A DNA stretch of 64,000 bases from Dillenia suffruticosa (GCA_033439265.1 JAVTVX010000009.1:5507609-5571608), one strand, 5' to 3'; numbered from the stretch's first letter, positions 46,139 to 60,022 are shown. Notes: generated by a model not told the origin, from the sequence alone. Program-made: numbers and translations.

Positions 46139-49100
46139 TTACTTCAATTGTTCAGGAAGAGGCTCAAAGTTCTTGCATTTGGGTCTGTAGACAACTCGGT
46201 GAAGCTGATCATATCCTACCAGTATCCCAGCCCCCGCCACTCCAAGAAGCATGTTGGCAGTGACTCCTCCATACATGAGGGAAAACCACAGAACTGTTGT
46301 TATGCTCCAACCTAGTAAAAAAACTTGCCAAGAAATTACCCTGAAAATATGAACCGCAACAAGAGATACCCAGACCTATACTAATGGGGGAACATTATAT
46401 TCATTTTACAAAATCCACTTCCACATGTGCCTGTAAGAAATATGCATGTCAAGATGCATAGAAGAAAAGGGTTGTTATTTAGACTGATAAAGGTGAAAAC
46501 CCAGATGTTGAGGTGATTTTGACCTACAAAGAGGGAATTGGAAACCAAGGACGCCTTAAAGCTACCCACGACATTAGACAGATACCTAAAGAAAGCAGAG
46601 TTCAACGACGAGGTTTTTGAGCTCACCTCCAAGGGTCCCACCGAAAACATTGGGCTTCGTTGTCATAAAATCCTAAGTACATCCCTCGATACAGAGTAAT
46701 TCCAATGATTGATACTCCAAACCTCGGTAAAGTCCCAAAAGTCCATCACTTGTCAGGGTTTTCTGATAAACATTTACTAGGCCCGGTAGCCCCGCACTCC
46801 CTTGCATCTGTGGCTGGTCGAGTATGTGCGAAGTCTAACTGGTGGAGAAACAACGAAGTAGCAGCCACAGCAGCGCTCCCAAAAGCAAGGTTCCCAGCAA
46901 ACCATCTAAGGTACCCATCATTCTCCATTGAACATCCAAAGAGACCCTTAAAGTAGCCTTTAAATGCAAAGTTGAAAGCCTAAAGAGAAGAAAGCAGGTA
47001 CTCTTCAGTACAACCTTGCAAGAGAGCATAATTGTCACCATAAGCATCACTCTTTTGACCTGAACTTTGATAACTCTAGCAAAAGTTTCAGGTTACTCCA
47101 ATTCATTATCATCATCCTGGAATAAAACATTCCCGAATCTTAGGAATAGTTATGTCAGAACTAAACAGCGAACCAAATTTTGGTGCCAATAACAATCTAC
47201 TATGCATACATAAAATAAGCAACCATAACCCTTATCTTGAATATATTTGTTATAAATTACTCAAACAAGTTTCAAATTCATATTTTCTTAATGAGATTCC
47301 CAGCCGAAAGGAACTTCAGCAGGCCAAACCTGCTTAGATGATAATGTAAGATTCGACAAATTGGTTGTAACTCCTACAAGAAGTAATCCATAAGTTCGGC
47401 AAGTCAAAGAACTACAATTAAAACTGTCACCATACTTTAGGCCTCCAACATTGAGGTCAATATTTTGCATATCCTGCTTTAACTTTTCTAGCCTAGTTAT
47501 CACAATTAAAAAACTCCCCTGGATTAGACTCTCTACAAAGTTTATGACACCATTAGCCCTCTTGAATTGATTTTCTTTGTTTCATTCCATTCTTTTGCTT
47601 GAGAGAATGACATATCCTCTTATGTATCATTTTCTTTTGAATCAAAATTTTATTTTCTTTTTTTTTCCCTTCTTTTCTCTGTTTTTTTTTTCAAAAAAGG
47701 AAAAAAAAAAAAAACACCATAGGCCCTCGAGAATTCAATTCCAGGACTAGCTATTCGTGGTTTTGAGGCCTCCCTTCCCCTGAAATAGGGTTCTGCCCTC
47801 CCACAAAAAAAAAGAAGAAATCATTCATGTCCAAAGAACAGTTTTTGCGGGTCATATATATGAAAAGGCACCAAGGTATTGCAGCCTATAAAACTTAAAA
47901 AAAAAAAAAAGAAAAAACCTACAGAACAAGCTATATACTAATTGCAAACAAAATACTATGATGAATGAGAAAAATGAAACAAAAAAAAAAATTAAGAAAA
48001 AGAATTTTACAAAAGTGAATGGATTTTCTAACTACCTAAAAATTGTCATAATTCTCTCACTCCATACCAACCAAAAAATAACTAAAAAGATTAAATTGAT
48101 AATTTTTCTTTGTTATATATATATATATCATATTATACCTTTCCATGCCCAGGTTATCCCTCCATTCCACTTGAACCTCATTACCAAAATGAATCTAACT
48201 GAGCTTTATATTCTATACTCTTTAAATCTTATTTGGGACACTTATTAACTAGAATAAATCTTCTCTTTTGAAGACTTATTTATTTATTTATTTATTTTTG
48301 TATCAGAACCCAAGCCAGCTAAAGCCAAATTTGGAGGGATCAAAGCTGTCAGGGTGGAATGGCTTTTGTTATTGCTCTCTCTAAAAGCAACTTAGTTAAA
48401 CCTTTTCACCACAAAAAACCTTCAATTATTCCTCTTCCAAGACGCCAAGACGCTAAGTCTTCCTTATCTGGGGACATTCGGATACTTTCTTTCCAATTTC
48501 CAATAAGTTGCTTTCCACACAAGATTCCATTACCTTGCAAAGACATCATTGGACTGATCAACAGCTCTTTGCCCCAAACTGAAAGAAACACGTTGGTGAA
48601 AAGGTCTGCTGAAGGAATACGAGCACACCAAACACCATATCAGAAGGAGATCCTGGAATCAGTTCCTAATTAAAAATAAACCTTTTTCAAGAAGCTCCCA
48701 CAACTTCTACTAATCTCCTACACTACCACAGCAAAAGAACCTACAACCTTTTTGGTCATCTAGTTATTGCTCTCTGACCACTGCAATCACTTCTTCTCAT
48801 AACATTCCCCTCTCCTGCAAAACCTCTACAAGCATGTTATTGATGAGGCTTTAGTGAACTCCACTAAGATTAATCCCCAGGTTTCCATGCCAAAGATGCC
48901 TTTTAACCCATTCAGCAACTCATCATCATAAACTAAATTATATCTACCCTACTTGAGAAAAAATCGTTACGAGTGTTCTCCACTTCCATTTGTTTAATGA
49001 CAGTCTCACAATTCAAGCAATTTGTGGAAGTTGGTCTATCTAAAGGCAGCAGTTACGTACAACACTATTCATTTAATGGAAGGAATGCTTAAAAATAAAA

Positions 49101-50130
49101 GGGTAATTTTTAGAACACAGAGAGAATATTACCGGATAATTTTATGGCAGGCCGAAGAGGAAAAAAGTGAGGCTTCCGCCTAATGCTGTTGTTCTTCTGT
49201 CTTTGTTTCAAGATGTGGTAGTTCTCAGACAAAGGTTTATCTAAAAACCATCCATCTACGTTTGCCTATAAGGTGATTCCATGGGAATATTTAAGCTAGG
49301 ATATCAGCATGCAAAGTAAGATCTCCCCCTACTTGATATTGCTTTACAAGATGAATTTCCTTTTAAAAGAAGGCAGGTTGGTTCTATTGAAACCACATCT
49401 TCCAAATCCTGCAATTTGTTTGGTCGCCCTTTTTTTTTGTTTCCTTCTTTGCCGAAATAGCTTGAGAACACGTAAAAGAGATCTCTTTGCCGAAATATCT
49501 ACAGGAGGCCTTAAGCACTAAGTATTAGCTAAGCTTAGGGGGAAATTGCAGGGAAATCAATGAAAGGGTTTCCCATATTGATTATGAAATATGAGGCTAG
49601 GCTTAGACCAAACTTTTTTCCCCAAGTTCTCATGAGAATGGAAGTTCCTTTAGGAGTTGTATTATCAATTAAAATAGACTGCATTGGAAAAGCTAAATAT
49701 CAAATATTAATTAAAACAGAGACACACGTATTCCTAACCATAGAAATGTTCACAAAGGTTGGGTAAACAAAAAAAGAAAAAATCACAAAAACCCACAAGA
49801 ATTCACATTAAGGCAAAGAAAAATAACATGAGATTCAATAAATTAGGATATGGCGAGGTGGGGTTTTTTTTTTTTTTGGGAATACCTGAGTAGGGAAGTA
49901 GCTGATGACATTAGCCTGATTGCCGCTCCAAAAGGACAAGCAGCCATCCTCTCTGAAGACCCTTATGAAACAATCTCTGACACCCAAACAGGGTTTCTTC
50001 AGATGCCCTCTCTTTATCAACTCCCCTTGATTCTGCAACAACAGCTTCACTCTCTCTATCGGCACCATTTTATTGCTGCTGCCCCTCCCATCACAGAATA
50101 TACTGAGAATCATTCTTCCCACTCGTCATC
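46139..50130 (-). pseudogene. ER-ANT1: ER-ANT1-type adenine nucleotide carrier pseudogene
   Basis: Minus-strand exons: about 50130-49886 (PIERVKLLLQNQGELIKRGH, then FWSGNQANVISYFPTQ, then GT), 46979 to about 46607 ([15 protein letters not shown], then [28 protein letters not shown]) and about 46357-46139 (LGWSITT, then YGGVTANMLLGVAGAGILVG, stop TAA). These are pieces of a mitochondrial-carrier-family adenine nucleotide transporter of the ER type. Splice borders and intron are kept, so it is not a processed copy. Damage: TGA at 50112-50110 where Arg is expected, frameshifts near 50085, 46770, 46705, 46650 and in a T-run near 46330, plus loss of about 45 residues between LGWSITT and GVTANML, which removes a carrier signature helix. 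It cannot encode a carrier. Confidence 0.85.
46980..49885 (-). other. Intron of the ER-ANT1-type pseudogene (2.9 kb)
   Basis: Bounded by GTATTCC and CTCTTTAG on the minus strand. It holds A-runs near 47700 and 47898, a (TA)n run near 48114-48128 and a (TTTA)n run near 48277-48296. No gene is supported; the open frames at 47958-48248 and 48359-48673 have no recognisable domain. Confidence 0.6.
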
Positions 50131-50178
50131 TCTGTCTCTCTCTGTCTCTCTCTGTCTCTCTCTGTCTCTCTGGGGATT
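50128..50178. repeat. 10-bp CT-rich tandem repeat
   Basis: About four units of TCTCTCTGTC, just upstream of the pseudogene's first exon and so in its former 5' UTR or promoter. Confidence 0.88.
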
Positions 50179-51138
50179 GCGAATTGACTGCAAGATATGT
50201 TGAGGGAGAGAGACAAAGAGAGACAGATACGATGAGGGTAGTTACTAGCCAGAGCCCAACTTGTTTTTATTTATTTATTTAATTTTTTGTGTAGCGGCAG
50301 GGGCTGGGGGTGTTTATTTGGTTGGAGGCGGAGAGGATCCATTTATTTTTTGAATCCTCATTTGTGGAATTTTTTAAGCCTCACAGTCACAGCCACCTCA
50401 AAATTGTCTTGTTTGGATCTCGAATTGAGTGGACCAGACAAAGGTTTAAGGGGTGACGCATTGTTCACTAAGACCAACCAAAGGTGAACCAACATGGCAC
50501 AGTGGTTCAAGCCCTGCTTGATATTTTCGTTCAAGCCAACTCTTCGGGATTAAGGGTAAGAAAATCAATCCAACTCTATATTACTTATAACTACTCAAAA
50601 TTTTATAATTTACATTTATTTCTGTCGGGGTGATAAAATGGTCACGTCTATCCATCACACGTATAATCATATACATAACATTTGTTTTATTTTTTAATTT
50701 ATAGTTGTAATTATATATGATTAAATAGATATATTATTTGTTTTATCATAGATTTATGATTTTGTAATTGTTTTTTCCCTTCCTATAATTTTATATGAAA
50801 ATTTTCAAATTTTGATTGTGATATGAACTTAAAATCCAAACCATTTGGATATGTATGTTTCGTAAATTTCATTTCAGATTTTATATTTTTATTATTTTCT
50901 TGATATATTGTTTTTCTTAGAGCATTGTCAACAAGGGTCAATACTACAGGGTCGCTCTCCTATCCCTGGATAAAGAGATGTGACGGGTCTCAATTTCTAT
51001 ACCTTCTGGGATAGAACGGAATGGAACAGAATGAGGATAATTTTCTCGCTGGTCGGGATGGATCCGGCACAAGGCTAAGAAAAAAGAAATAGAGTCAAGA
51101 CAAGGTTTTGTTTTCAAAAATGGGACGGGACTCACATG
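50179..51138. other. Intergenic, no gene seen
   Basis: A possible tRNA-like head (TGGCACAGTGGTTCAAGCC, 50493-50511) is followed by ordinary AT-rich sequence. Too little is conserved to call a SINE. Confidence 0.4.
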
Positions 51139-51148
51139 TCTCTCTCTC

Positions 51149-51179
<31 letters not shown>
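51139..51179. repeat. (CT)n microsatellite
   Basis: About 20 CT units with one G interruption. Confidence 0.92.
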
Positions 51180-51639
51180 TAAAGATGATCAGCTGACGAC
51201 AATCTGTCTCTCTTCCTCCTTAAAGACGACCTCAATGATGATCAAACCTCTATACTAAATTTTGAATCACTCATATCCTTGAAGATGTTTGAACCTCTAG
51301 GTTAGGGTTTCATATCTATCTTCTCCTCGAGTACGATAAGACCTTAAGTTTCTCTCTCTCGATTTCAATGTTTTGTGTCTCTTTTTCTCTCTCTTTTTTG
51401 CAATTTAGGTTTCTTATTTTTGCATAATTTGATCTCCCTGTTCTTGTCTTCCATTCACTCTCTCATCTCGTTCTCAGTTTCACTTGCATTATGATTCTTT
51501 TGAGTTCTTGTCATCTTGATTTCTATTCTTTGCTTTACCACAGTCATTGAGATTGTGTAAAAGTTGAGACCTTGTTCACTTGATTTATGAGTCTTGATAA
51601 TCTCAATCTCCTTGTTCACTTGATTTTTGTTCTTTCCTT

Positions 51640-52270
51640 CTTGGTTTGTATTGAAATTATGAAGTCAAGAACACAAGACGATGAATGAAAAGAGCTTTTA
51701 TTTTATTGAATGCTTGAAGATTGAAATGCAAGAGGGAGGATTATCCCTTTTTGTTTTCAAGAAAGAAGGCTACAAAACAATGGAGAAGCTTGTCCCACTT
51801 GCTTACTTACAACCATGGGAGGAGAGGCTTATTTATATAGGAGAGCACGGAACAAATGAGAGAAGGGGGAGCTTTAAGCTTCCCAAAACTAGCTGTTGGA
51901 CTGGTGTCCTACTGTTAGCTTTAACTAGCCGTTGCTCCGTTCCAATTGCTAGAATTCTAGCCGTTGGGAGGGAGAGGAGAGGGAATTCCTCTCCTCTTTT
52001 GGGTCATAAACTAGCCCATTATTTGGGCTTAAATGCTGGCCTGTTCTGGACAAAAGGCTGGCTCAATTTGGGCTTTAACCTGGGTAAGGTTCTGGCCACA
52101 TTAGGACAGAACCCAGAACCTATTTCTAGGCCAACGTTCTGCCTAATTTTGGGCCACGCTCTAGAGCCTTCTTGAATCAATGATTTGAGCATTCTTTGGG
52201 CTTCTTTGGTCTTCATATTTCTGGACAATTGATGCTAGGAGCTTACATAGAGCCTTGATGGATTGAGTGG
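51640..52270 (-). repeat. Possible LTR or solo-LTR relic
   Basis: Read on the minus strand, a TATA-like CTATATAAATAAGCC (about 51842-51828) is followed about 130 bases later by CAATAAAATAAAAGCTC, a polyadenylation-like signal. This spacing is common in Copia LTRs. The 164-codon open frame on the plus strand here has no domain character. No inverted TG..CA ends or target duplication were found, so the call is weak. Confidence 0.3.
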
Positions 52271-54758
52271 ATGGTACCAAAAAAAAAAAAAAAAAAAAAA
52301 AGATCGAGTGGACAAGAGAGCCTTGGCGTCTTTTTTATTTTTTTTTATTTTTTTACCTCATATCCAAAATGATACTATAAATAATTCAATTTAAATATAA
52401 AGATTCTAAATCTTTTTTATTTTTAAATTTTAAATTCAATAATTAATTAAAAAATTTAATACTCCAGGTCCATTATCCATTGATACCCTCAGTGTCGTCA
52501 CCAGACGAGTGAGACTGTTTGTGCATCTCGTCTTTAACGGTTTGTGGTTTCATTTTCTTTTCAAAAATAAGGTTTTATGAGGGGAGGGGATGCACCCTGA
52601 TTCCGCCATGTAATTATTAATGCCAATAACATAAAAATAATTATAATTAAAAATATAAACAATTTATTAAATATAAAATATATAAAAATTTTTATATAAA
52701 TATTAATTAATTTAGACGTTTCAATAACGAAAATTGTTTTGAAAAAGAAAATGTTAGTTATTAAAAATTTCTGTTCATTAAAGCTAAAATGTGAATTGGG
52801 TATTTGAGAAATTTATGGCAAAAAAAAAAAAAAAAATGATCTCCCAGTATATAGAATGAAAGAAATATTGATAAGAATTTTTTTTTTTTTTTTTTGGGTT
52901 GCCAATAACCTTTTCTTATTTTCATGTGAAACTTCTTCATCTTCATCAATTCTGCTCTTTGTCGACCTTAGCATGCCATTCATTTTAAATTAAAAAAAAA
53001 AAAAAATCTGTTGGCATGTTCATTGCCAAAAGAGCTGTACTCAGTATTGTACCAATGATTGGTGGTATCCCATGGGCTGATGAAGTAGGATTTCTTTATT
53101 TAGTCGTAATGGGGAACTCAAATTTGTCTAATAGGAGGAAATTAATATGACTGGAGATATAAATCATTAAACAAAGACCAACCCCCTATTTCTAAATTTG
53201 TTCAATTATTTGTTTGGCTTATATTCATTATTTGCTTATGTGTTTATTGAGAAATAACATATTTTGGGCATTTGGATTATGAAAGTGTTAGCTATTTTGA
53301 TAGATTGCAAACTTGCTGTGGGATTTGGCCAACTTGATTTACTGATGAAAATATTAGCTCTTGTGTGTTTGATTAATATTCTAATTTGTTTAAATGAAAA
53401 TCGATCGATCAAATCCATTTTTCAAAATCATATTGCTTATCGATCACAGATAAACAATAAAAAAATATGATTAAAATAGATATGATTTTAACATATGACA
53501 TTTGATGAGATATGCAAGAAATTATAAAAGTAGATAAGGTTTCAAATCAAATTACCAAATTTCTTATATATATATATATATAACAGATGTCGAGTTTCAT
53601 ACAGTAAATTAGACATAATTATTGATTTGATTATAAATTAAAATTTAACTGAAACTCTACTAGTACGTAGATTTGGTATTGTTTTTAAAATTTTGAATTA
53701 ATGTAAAAATTATTAAACAATCATGAATTCGTATATATGAAAATCGTAATGAGACGAAATAATTAAAAAGGACAGAAGCTTAAACTTAGAAAACCAAAAG
53801 GACAATCATTTAGTTTTAGAATTATAATTGTCACGTCAATTTTAAAATAAGAAATTACTTTTTAATCGAACGAAAAATAAAGATTTTAATTTTATTTTCA
53901 AATTATGAATATATGTACGATGAATTGAATTAGATCAAAAAGATCCGGAGTTTTTAAATTTTCATATTAATAATTCTTTTCTTTTCAATAACTATGATAC
54001 CATGACAAAACATCTTTTGGATGTCCATCGAAGTGTTATTAGTAATTTCTCCGACAATTGTAAACCTTGACTACGAATCCAACAAAATAAAAAGGATTAC
54101 TAATCGGTTCCAATTGTTCTTCCATGAATTGAAATTATCATTTTAATGTAATTCATTATTTTTTGGACCTTAATTATATAATATTAGCACTTGTTACAAT
54201 GTAATTCTTACGGCCCACAAATGTAAAAATGAAAAGAAAGAGAGAAAAATTAGACATAAATGGCAAAATTATTGTAAAGAAAGAAAGCGCACAGACAAGA
54301 GTACAACATCACATGCCCTCACGTCCTGGACCTCCCCCTTTTCCTTTAATGCATTTCCTCTCCTACAGGCACTCGCACGTTTCCAAAACAAAAAAAAAAA
54401 AAACATTACAATGGCAACAACATTGTACTTCTCGCAACACTAAAAATCAAATCAGATCAAACCGCACCATATATTTTTTTTCCCTTTGTTTTGCTGCTAT
54501 GTTTTCAAACTCTACACTCTCCTTTTCACTCTAATAAGGAATAACCCTATAAACCCATCAAATCCAATTCTGTTGAATTTGGCAATGAAACCTTGATTTC
54601 TTCACACTTTTGGATACCCTGTTGGCTCAAATGAAGGAAAGTTGAATGAGTAAATTGTGGCACAGAGAGATTGAATTGGGTGTTCTTCAATTTTCTGTTA
54701 GGGTTTTGATGGGCTTGTGTAAATCTTGGATTTGGGTTTGCTGAATTTACGGTGGAGG
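52271..54758. other. Intergenic region and GAUT promoter
   Basis: AT-rich, with A/T homopolymers near 52279-52301, 52819-52836 and 52880-52897 and a (TA)n run at 53567-53582. The last 300 bases upstream of 54759 should hold the GAUT promoter and 5' UTR. No other gene is supported. Confidence 0.55.
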
Positions 54759-55001
54759 ATGCGGCGGCGGGCGGCCGAGTACCGGCGCCCGGTGAGCGGC
54801 CGCCCCGTGAGGAGGAGAATTTCACATTGGATCTGCGCGCTGCTTGGGGTGTTTTTGATTGCTGGATTGGTTTTGTTCGTTTTTCATCATAATCATATTG
54901 AAGATCGGGATGAACAGCCTGATTTGGTATGATTTTTGTGCTATATTGCGATGTTTCTAAAGTTTGAATTATCTTGTTTTCAACTGGGTACTCCCGATTT
55001 A

Positions 55002-55035
<34 letters not shown>

Positions 55036-58000
55036 GGCTTGATTCAATGATGCAGTTTTGGTTCTTATGTTTGAAACAGAATGTGATTCTAGATTGATGT
55101 GGAATTTATTTTTAGCGTTTCTGAGCGGTTTCTGTTGATTCCTTTTGAATTGTGGGAAATGGTTGACTGAGAATCTTAAAAAAGTTATACATTATGTTCC
55201 ACGTTGAACTCTATTTTGTAAATCCTAAAAGCAATTTACTGCTGCTTCTTCCCTTTTGGTTGATTTGATTTGGTCTTTGGCCAATTCAAAAATGTTGAAG
55301 TGTAATGACTAAGAATTCTTGGGATAAGCACTAATGAGAGGTTGCATAAGTCTTGGTGAAGTGTAGAGAATCATGTAAAATCCATTGGATCTACAAGACC
55401 GATATGGGTCCTGTCTACAAATGAGTCGTCTTAGAAAAATGTCATAAACGCATTTCTTCCTTTTCGAAGTATTTTCAGCTTCCCCCCCTCCATTTTGATA
55501 TATAATGAGAGAATTAGGAAGGTCAATTCTGTGTTGTCTGTAGCTTTCAAACCCCAGAAAGTTTAGGTGTGGGAATTAATGTTTATAGTCACTAATGTTT
55601 GGCAGCCTGTTGTGGTAAAATCTGAGAAAAGCTTTCCTAGATGGAAGAAGAGTTTCTAGTATAACAGAATTGGGCTAACCTTGTTAACTGTTTGTTACAA
55701 TCCTTCTGATTCTCCTTTTGCCATTTCCATATTTTTGGTGTGATGATCTTATGATATCCGGATATTTTTTTTCTTTGGGTTATATGGGGGATGCATTCAG
55801 ATCTTTCATGGTTAGATTATAGTGATGAAGAAACCATTACTTGGCTGATCGAGAAGGTATTTAGTCACTAGAAGCATCTAAACAATTTTGAAGTATGCTC
55901 TAATCCATAGCCTCTTGATCTAGCTGTATATGCCCTTGACTAATTGGTAATATGTAAATAGTTGCAGTGAATTATATTTCTGGACTGAATTATGCCTATT
56001 GAATTGCATTAGTGATAATCTTGAGCTCTATGAACATGTCGATTTCTTTCCTTTAGATGGATCTTGGGAAATTGAGTAGAGAAGAAAGTATATAGGATTT
56101 CTTGTTCTTTGTCTATATTACCATATCGGAGGCACTAGTGTGGCCTAGTGTATTTTTATCCGGCCTAATAAATTATCATGATGGGAATATGATGAGCACT
56201 GAGATTCTATGAATTTGAATTCATGCAGTAGGAGTATCTTTATATTGTGATCACAGGTGACCGAGCCTTGAAACCAAGTTCCTGTCTACAGTTCATGTTA
56301 GCTTTATTCTCTTCATTGATATTCATGATTTTCTAGAAAGTAATGGGGGCATCTCTTTCACAACTTTTCGGTTGTAAGATCTTTCTTGTGGTCCTTATGG
56401 TCTTTTATGCTTAAGCTTATTTATGGTAGGGCTAATGATGTGGGAATCTTCTACTGAGTAGGTTGCATTGGATGATATCTAGGCTCTTGCTCTTTTTTGT
56501 GGGATTACATATTAGTTACAGGGATTTTACATGATGATGCTATTCCAGATCCTCTCCCCGACCCCCCCCATGTTATGGATCTGTTCATCCCTTCACAGAA
56601 TGTCTTTGCGGTATAGGTCCAGAGCCATCTATTGATACCTTTTCTAACCCAGGCTCTGAAGATACTTCAAAATTACATGACTCACCTTAAATAGCTCATG
56701 ATTGACACTATTAGCTTCAGCTTCATCTCTTGGTGATGTTGAAAAAATTGTCCTAGAGGAAGACTTTGAAGTTTTAATTGTTAATCTACCTGGTGGCTAA
56801 GGTCTCCAAGAGCACCAATTAGCATGCAGCAGGATCAAAATTACCTTCTAAAGTTTTTGAAAGCTGAGCTGCATTCCTCTTTCTGCTCTTTCTACTCCTG
56901 TGCCTTTTTTCTATGATAAGAAACTGATAGTCTCATTTTGGATTTGGCTAGAAGGGAAAACACTTTGAAAAATCACTATTTTAGTTTTATGGTGTACTTG
57001 GCTGGAGAAAAATGCTGGATTTCACAGAGTAGTTTTCTTAGTGTCCTTATGGTTCTTAGGCGACAGAGATTTAAGAGGAAGGTAAGAGATCAAAAAGGAT
57101 TGGAAGGCTCTTTTGGCTTTGACTCTCTCTCTCTTCTTTTTGGAGGCATCAGATTAGGCACCTTGTGCATATAATGTTTAAAATCAGGTGTGAGCATTGC
57201 CAATCTCAAATGAAAGAAATCCTCCCTGTATGGACTTGTCTCATCCTCTTTTTACTAATATTTTGGATTTAGAATTGCTTTTCTGATTGCACTATGGATT
57301 CTGGATTTCTTATTTAATGGCAATTATGTCATGAGAAGAGATTTATATGTAATTTTGACATGATCAAACCATACCAAGGTGACCTGCAGTAACTTTTGAC
57401 TCTCCTCACCTTAACAGCAGCAGATATTTACATCCTGCATTAGTCTGTGTTTAAGGATGTGGCATTTTGACTATAGTTGCTAGAAGATGTGTTTCTGTAT
57501 TGGTTAGGAAAAATCATAAGGTAATAACATCTGGTGACTTGGATTTGGGGACGGGTACGTTGTTATCTATTTTAGACCAGATCTTTATCCAAAAGGTGCT
57601 ATGTCTGTCACACTTGGAGCCAAACCTGATAGAGGAGAAAATGGAAAAGACCACCATATCTGATGTATCATATCAGACTATTGGATATGTTCAAAACCTG
57701 ACTACATATGTTGTTTCTGGGTTACACTTTCACATTGTGTTGTGTTTACCTGCATAACTATGCTGACAAGTGATAATGTTTCCAAAATGGTTGTGGTATA
57801 ATAGATATAGTTACTCTGTTGCAATACAGAGCTATCTTGTCATTGCTCCAAATGACCACCAGGTTGGTAATAGCTATCACGCAAGAAGCAGTTCTCATAG
57901 GAAAATGCTGACTTTATGGAGTTGACATGGTTTGTTTTTGTGATTTTCGACCTTTTACCCTCCATTCTGCTTCAAGAACATGTTATTCAGATTATTGAAT

Positions 58001-59564
58001 TTTCTTGTAAGGTTTCCATGCACACATATTCTGTTGGTATTCATTCTGGCTTGGTTTTTATGGCACTCTGAGAATTCACTCCGCATATCATCTTTTTCCC
58101 TTGTTCTAGGTCGATGATTTTAGAAATGAGGAGGTTGCTCAAAAGAAAGTTAATTTTACTGAAGAAATATTAAGTGCTGGTTCAGTTGCGAGACAATTGG
58201 GAGATCAAGTGACTCTTGCCAAAGCCTATGTCATTATTGCCAAGGAGCACAATAACCTTCAACTTGCCTGGGAGCTTAGCTCAAAGATCAGACAATGTCA
58301 ACTTTTGCTGTCAAAAGCTGCCATGAGGGAGGAGCCAATCACGTTGGATGAAGCAGAGCCTGTCATCAAGGGACTATCATCTTTAATTTATAAAGCACAG
58401 GACGCTCATTATGACATTGCAACTACAATAATGACGATGAAGTCCCACATCCAAGCACTTGAGGAGCGTGCAAATGCAGCAACCGTGCAGAGCACAGTGT
58501 CTGGGCAGGTGGCTGCGGAAGCACTGCCAAAGAGCCTCCACTGCTTAAATATTGCACTTACAGCAGATTGGCTGCGAAGGCCATCCCTGCAAAGGATTGC
58601 AGATGAGAGGAAAAATTCTCCAAGACTTGTGGACAACAATCTCTACCACTTCTGCATATTTTCAGATAATCTGTTGGCTGTCTCTGCAGTTGTCAACTCC
58701 ACTGTTTCCAATGCCAACCATCCAGCACAGCTTGTTTTCCACATTGTCACGAATGGAGTTACCTATGGAGCAATGCAGGCATGGTTCCTGAGTAACGACT
58801 TCAGAGGGTCCACAATTGAAGTGGAAAATATTGAAGAATTCTCTTGGTTAAATGCCTCTTATTCTCCCATTGTGAAACAGCTGATGGAACCGAATTCATA
58901 TGCCTACTATTTTGAGGGGTCACAAGATTTGAAAATTGAGCCCAAGTTTAGGAATCCGAAGTACTTGTCTATGTTGAATCATCTTAGATTTTACATACCA
59001 GAGATATATCCTCAGCTGGAGAAGGTTGTTTTCCTCGATGATGATGTTGTTGTCCAGAAAGAACTGACCCCACTTTTCTCATTGGATCTGCACGGGAATG
59101 TGAATGGGGCAGTGGAAACTTGTCTTGAAGCGTTTCATCGTTATTATAAATATCTTAACTTCTCAAACCCCCTCATCAGCTCCAAGTTTGATCCACAGGC
59201 TTGCGGGTGGGCATTTGGGATGAATGTCTTTGATCTGATTTCATGGAGGAAAGCGAATGTGACCGAACGTTATCATTACTGGCAGCAACAGAATGGGGAT
59301 CGGACTCTTTGGAAGCTAGGTACTCTTCCTCCTGGCCTTTTAACATTTTATGGTCTAACTGAACCTCTTGATCGGAGATGGCACGTCTTGGGTTTGGGTT
59401 ATGACATGAACATCGACAATCGTTTGATAGAGAGTGCAGCAGTTATTCACTTCAACGGAAACATGAAGCCATGGTTGAAGTTGGGTATCGGCAAGTACAA
59501 ACCTTTATGGGAACGGTACGTAAATCAAGGCCATCCTTCCATCCAAACTTGTGCCACAACTTAA
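54759..59564 (+). CDS. GAUT11: GAUT10/11-like galacturonosyltransferase (GT8 family)
   Basis: Two exons, 54759-54926 (56 codons) and 58110-59564, give 540 residues, a normal length for the family. The start MRRRAAEYRRPVSG is followed by a basic stretch and one membrane span (about residues 22-42, WICALLGVFLIAGLVLFVF), as in a type II Golgi protein. A stem region follows (TLAKAYVIIAKEHNN, SKIRQCQLLLSKAAMR). The GT8 catalytic domain starts near residue 210 (VDNNLYHFCIFSDN). Its metal-binding DDD lies at residues 366-368 (VVFLDDDVVVQ). NPKYLSMLNHLRFYIPE, CGWAFGMNVFDL and HFNGNMKPWLKLGIGKY are further conserved blocks. GAUT proteins add galacturonic acid to pectin. The N-terminus fits GAUT10/11 rather than GAUT12-14. 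No damage is seen. Confidence 0.94.
54927..58109 (+). other. First intron of the GAUT-like gene (3.2 kb)
   Basis: From GTATGA to TTGTTCTAG. It has an (ATT)n microsatellite near its start. No nested gene is supported; the open frames at 56938-57174 and 57467-57757 lack domain character. The sequence is less AT-rich than the intergenic DNA. Confidence 0.7.
55000..55035. repeat. (ATT)n microsatellite
   Basis: About 12 ATT units near the start of the GAUT intron. Confidence 0.93.
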
Positions 59565-60022
59565 TTTTGTGGGCTGCCTCTCACCTCTGCGATAGTTGAA
59601 AGTTTTCGGACCCCATCCGAGAGTGAACACATAAAATTGTAAGTGAAAACTGCAAAATTTTGGCTTTAGTAGGAGCTTTTTGTTTACCTCCATTCCATTT
59701 AGTATCTTGAAGGGTAAAAAGAAAATTGATTCTTATACATTAGCAAGCATGTAAAATTTAGGCGCATAAAGGGGCCATGGGGATTCTTTTTCTAAATATT
59801 TGGGGGGTTTTCATTTTCCCCGTTGATGAGCTATACAATGATTTGTTCCAAATTAATTTTGGCAGTAATGTCTTAGCTCTTGTTGAGATGTAATTGGATT
59901 ATTTTGTTTTATTTTGAACTAGATCCCAGTTAATCTGGTCATTATTGTTGTAAGATAATATAGATTCCAGAGTTTTAAGCGAATTATTGATGTGCAAAAG
60001 GTTTTCCTGATTGCTGAACCTT

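Noticed and set aside
51681..52175. 164-codon open frame
   Set aside because: There is no domain character; the antisense strand shows LTR-like signals instead.
54547..55047. Minus-strand Asn-rich open frame
   Set aside because: It is antisense to GAUT exon 1; the Asn run is the (ATT)n microsatellite.
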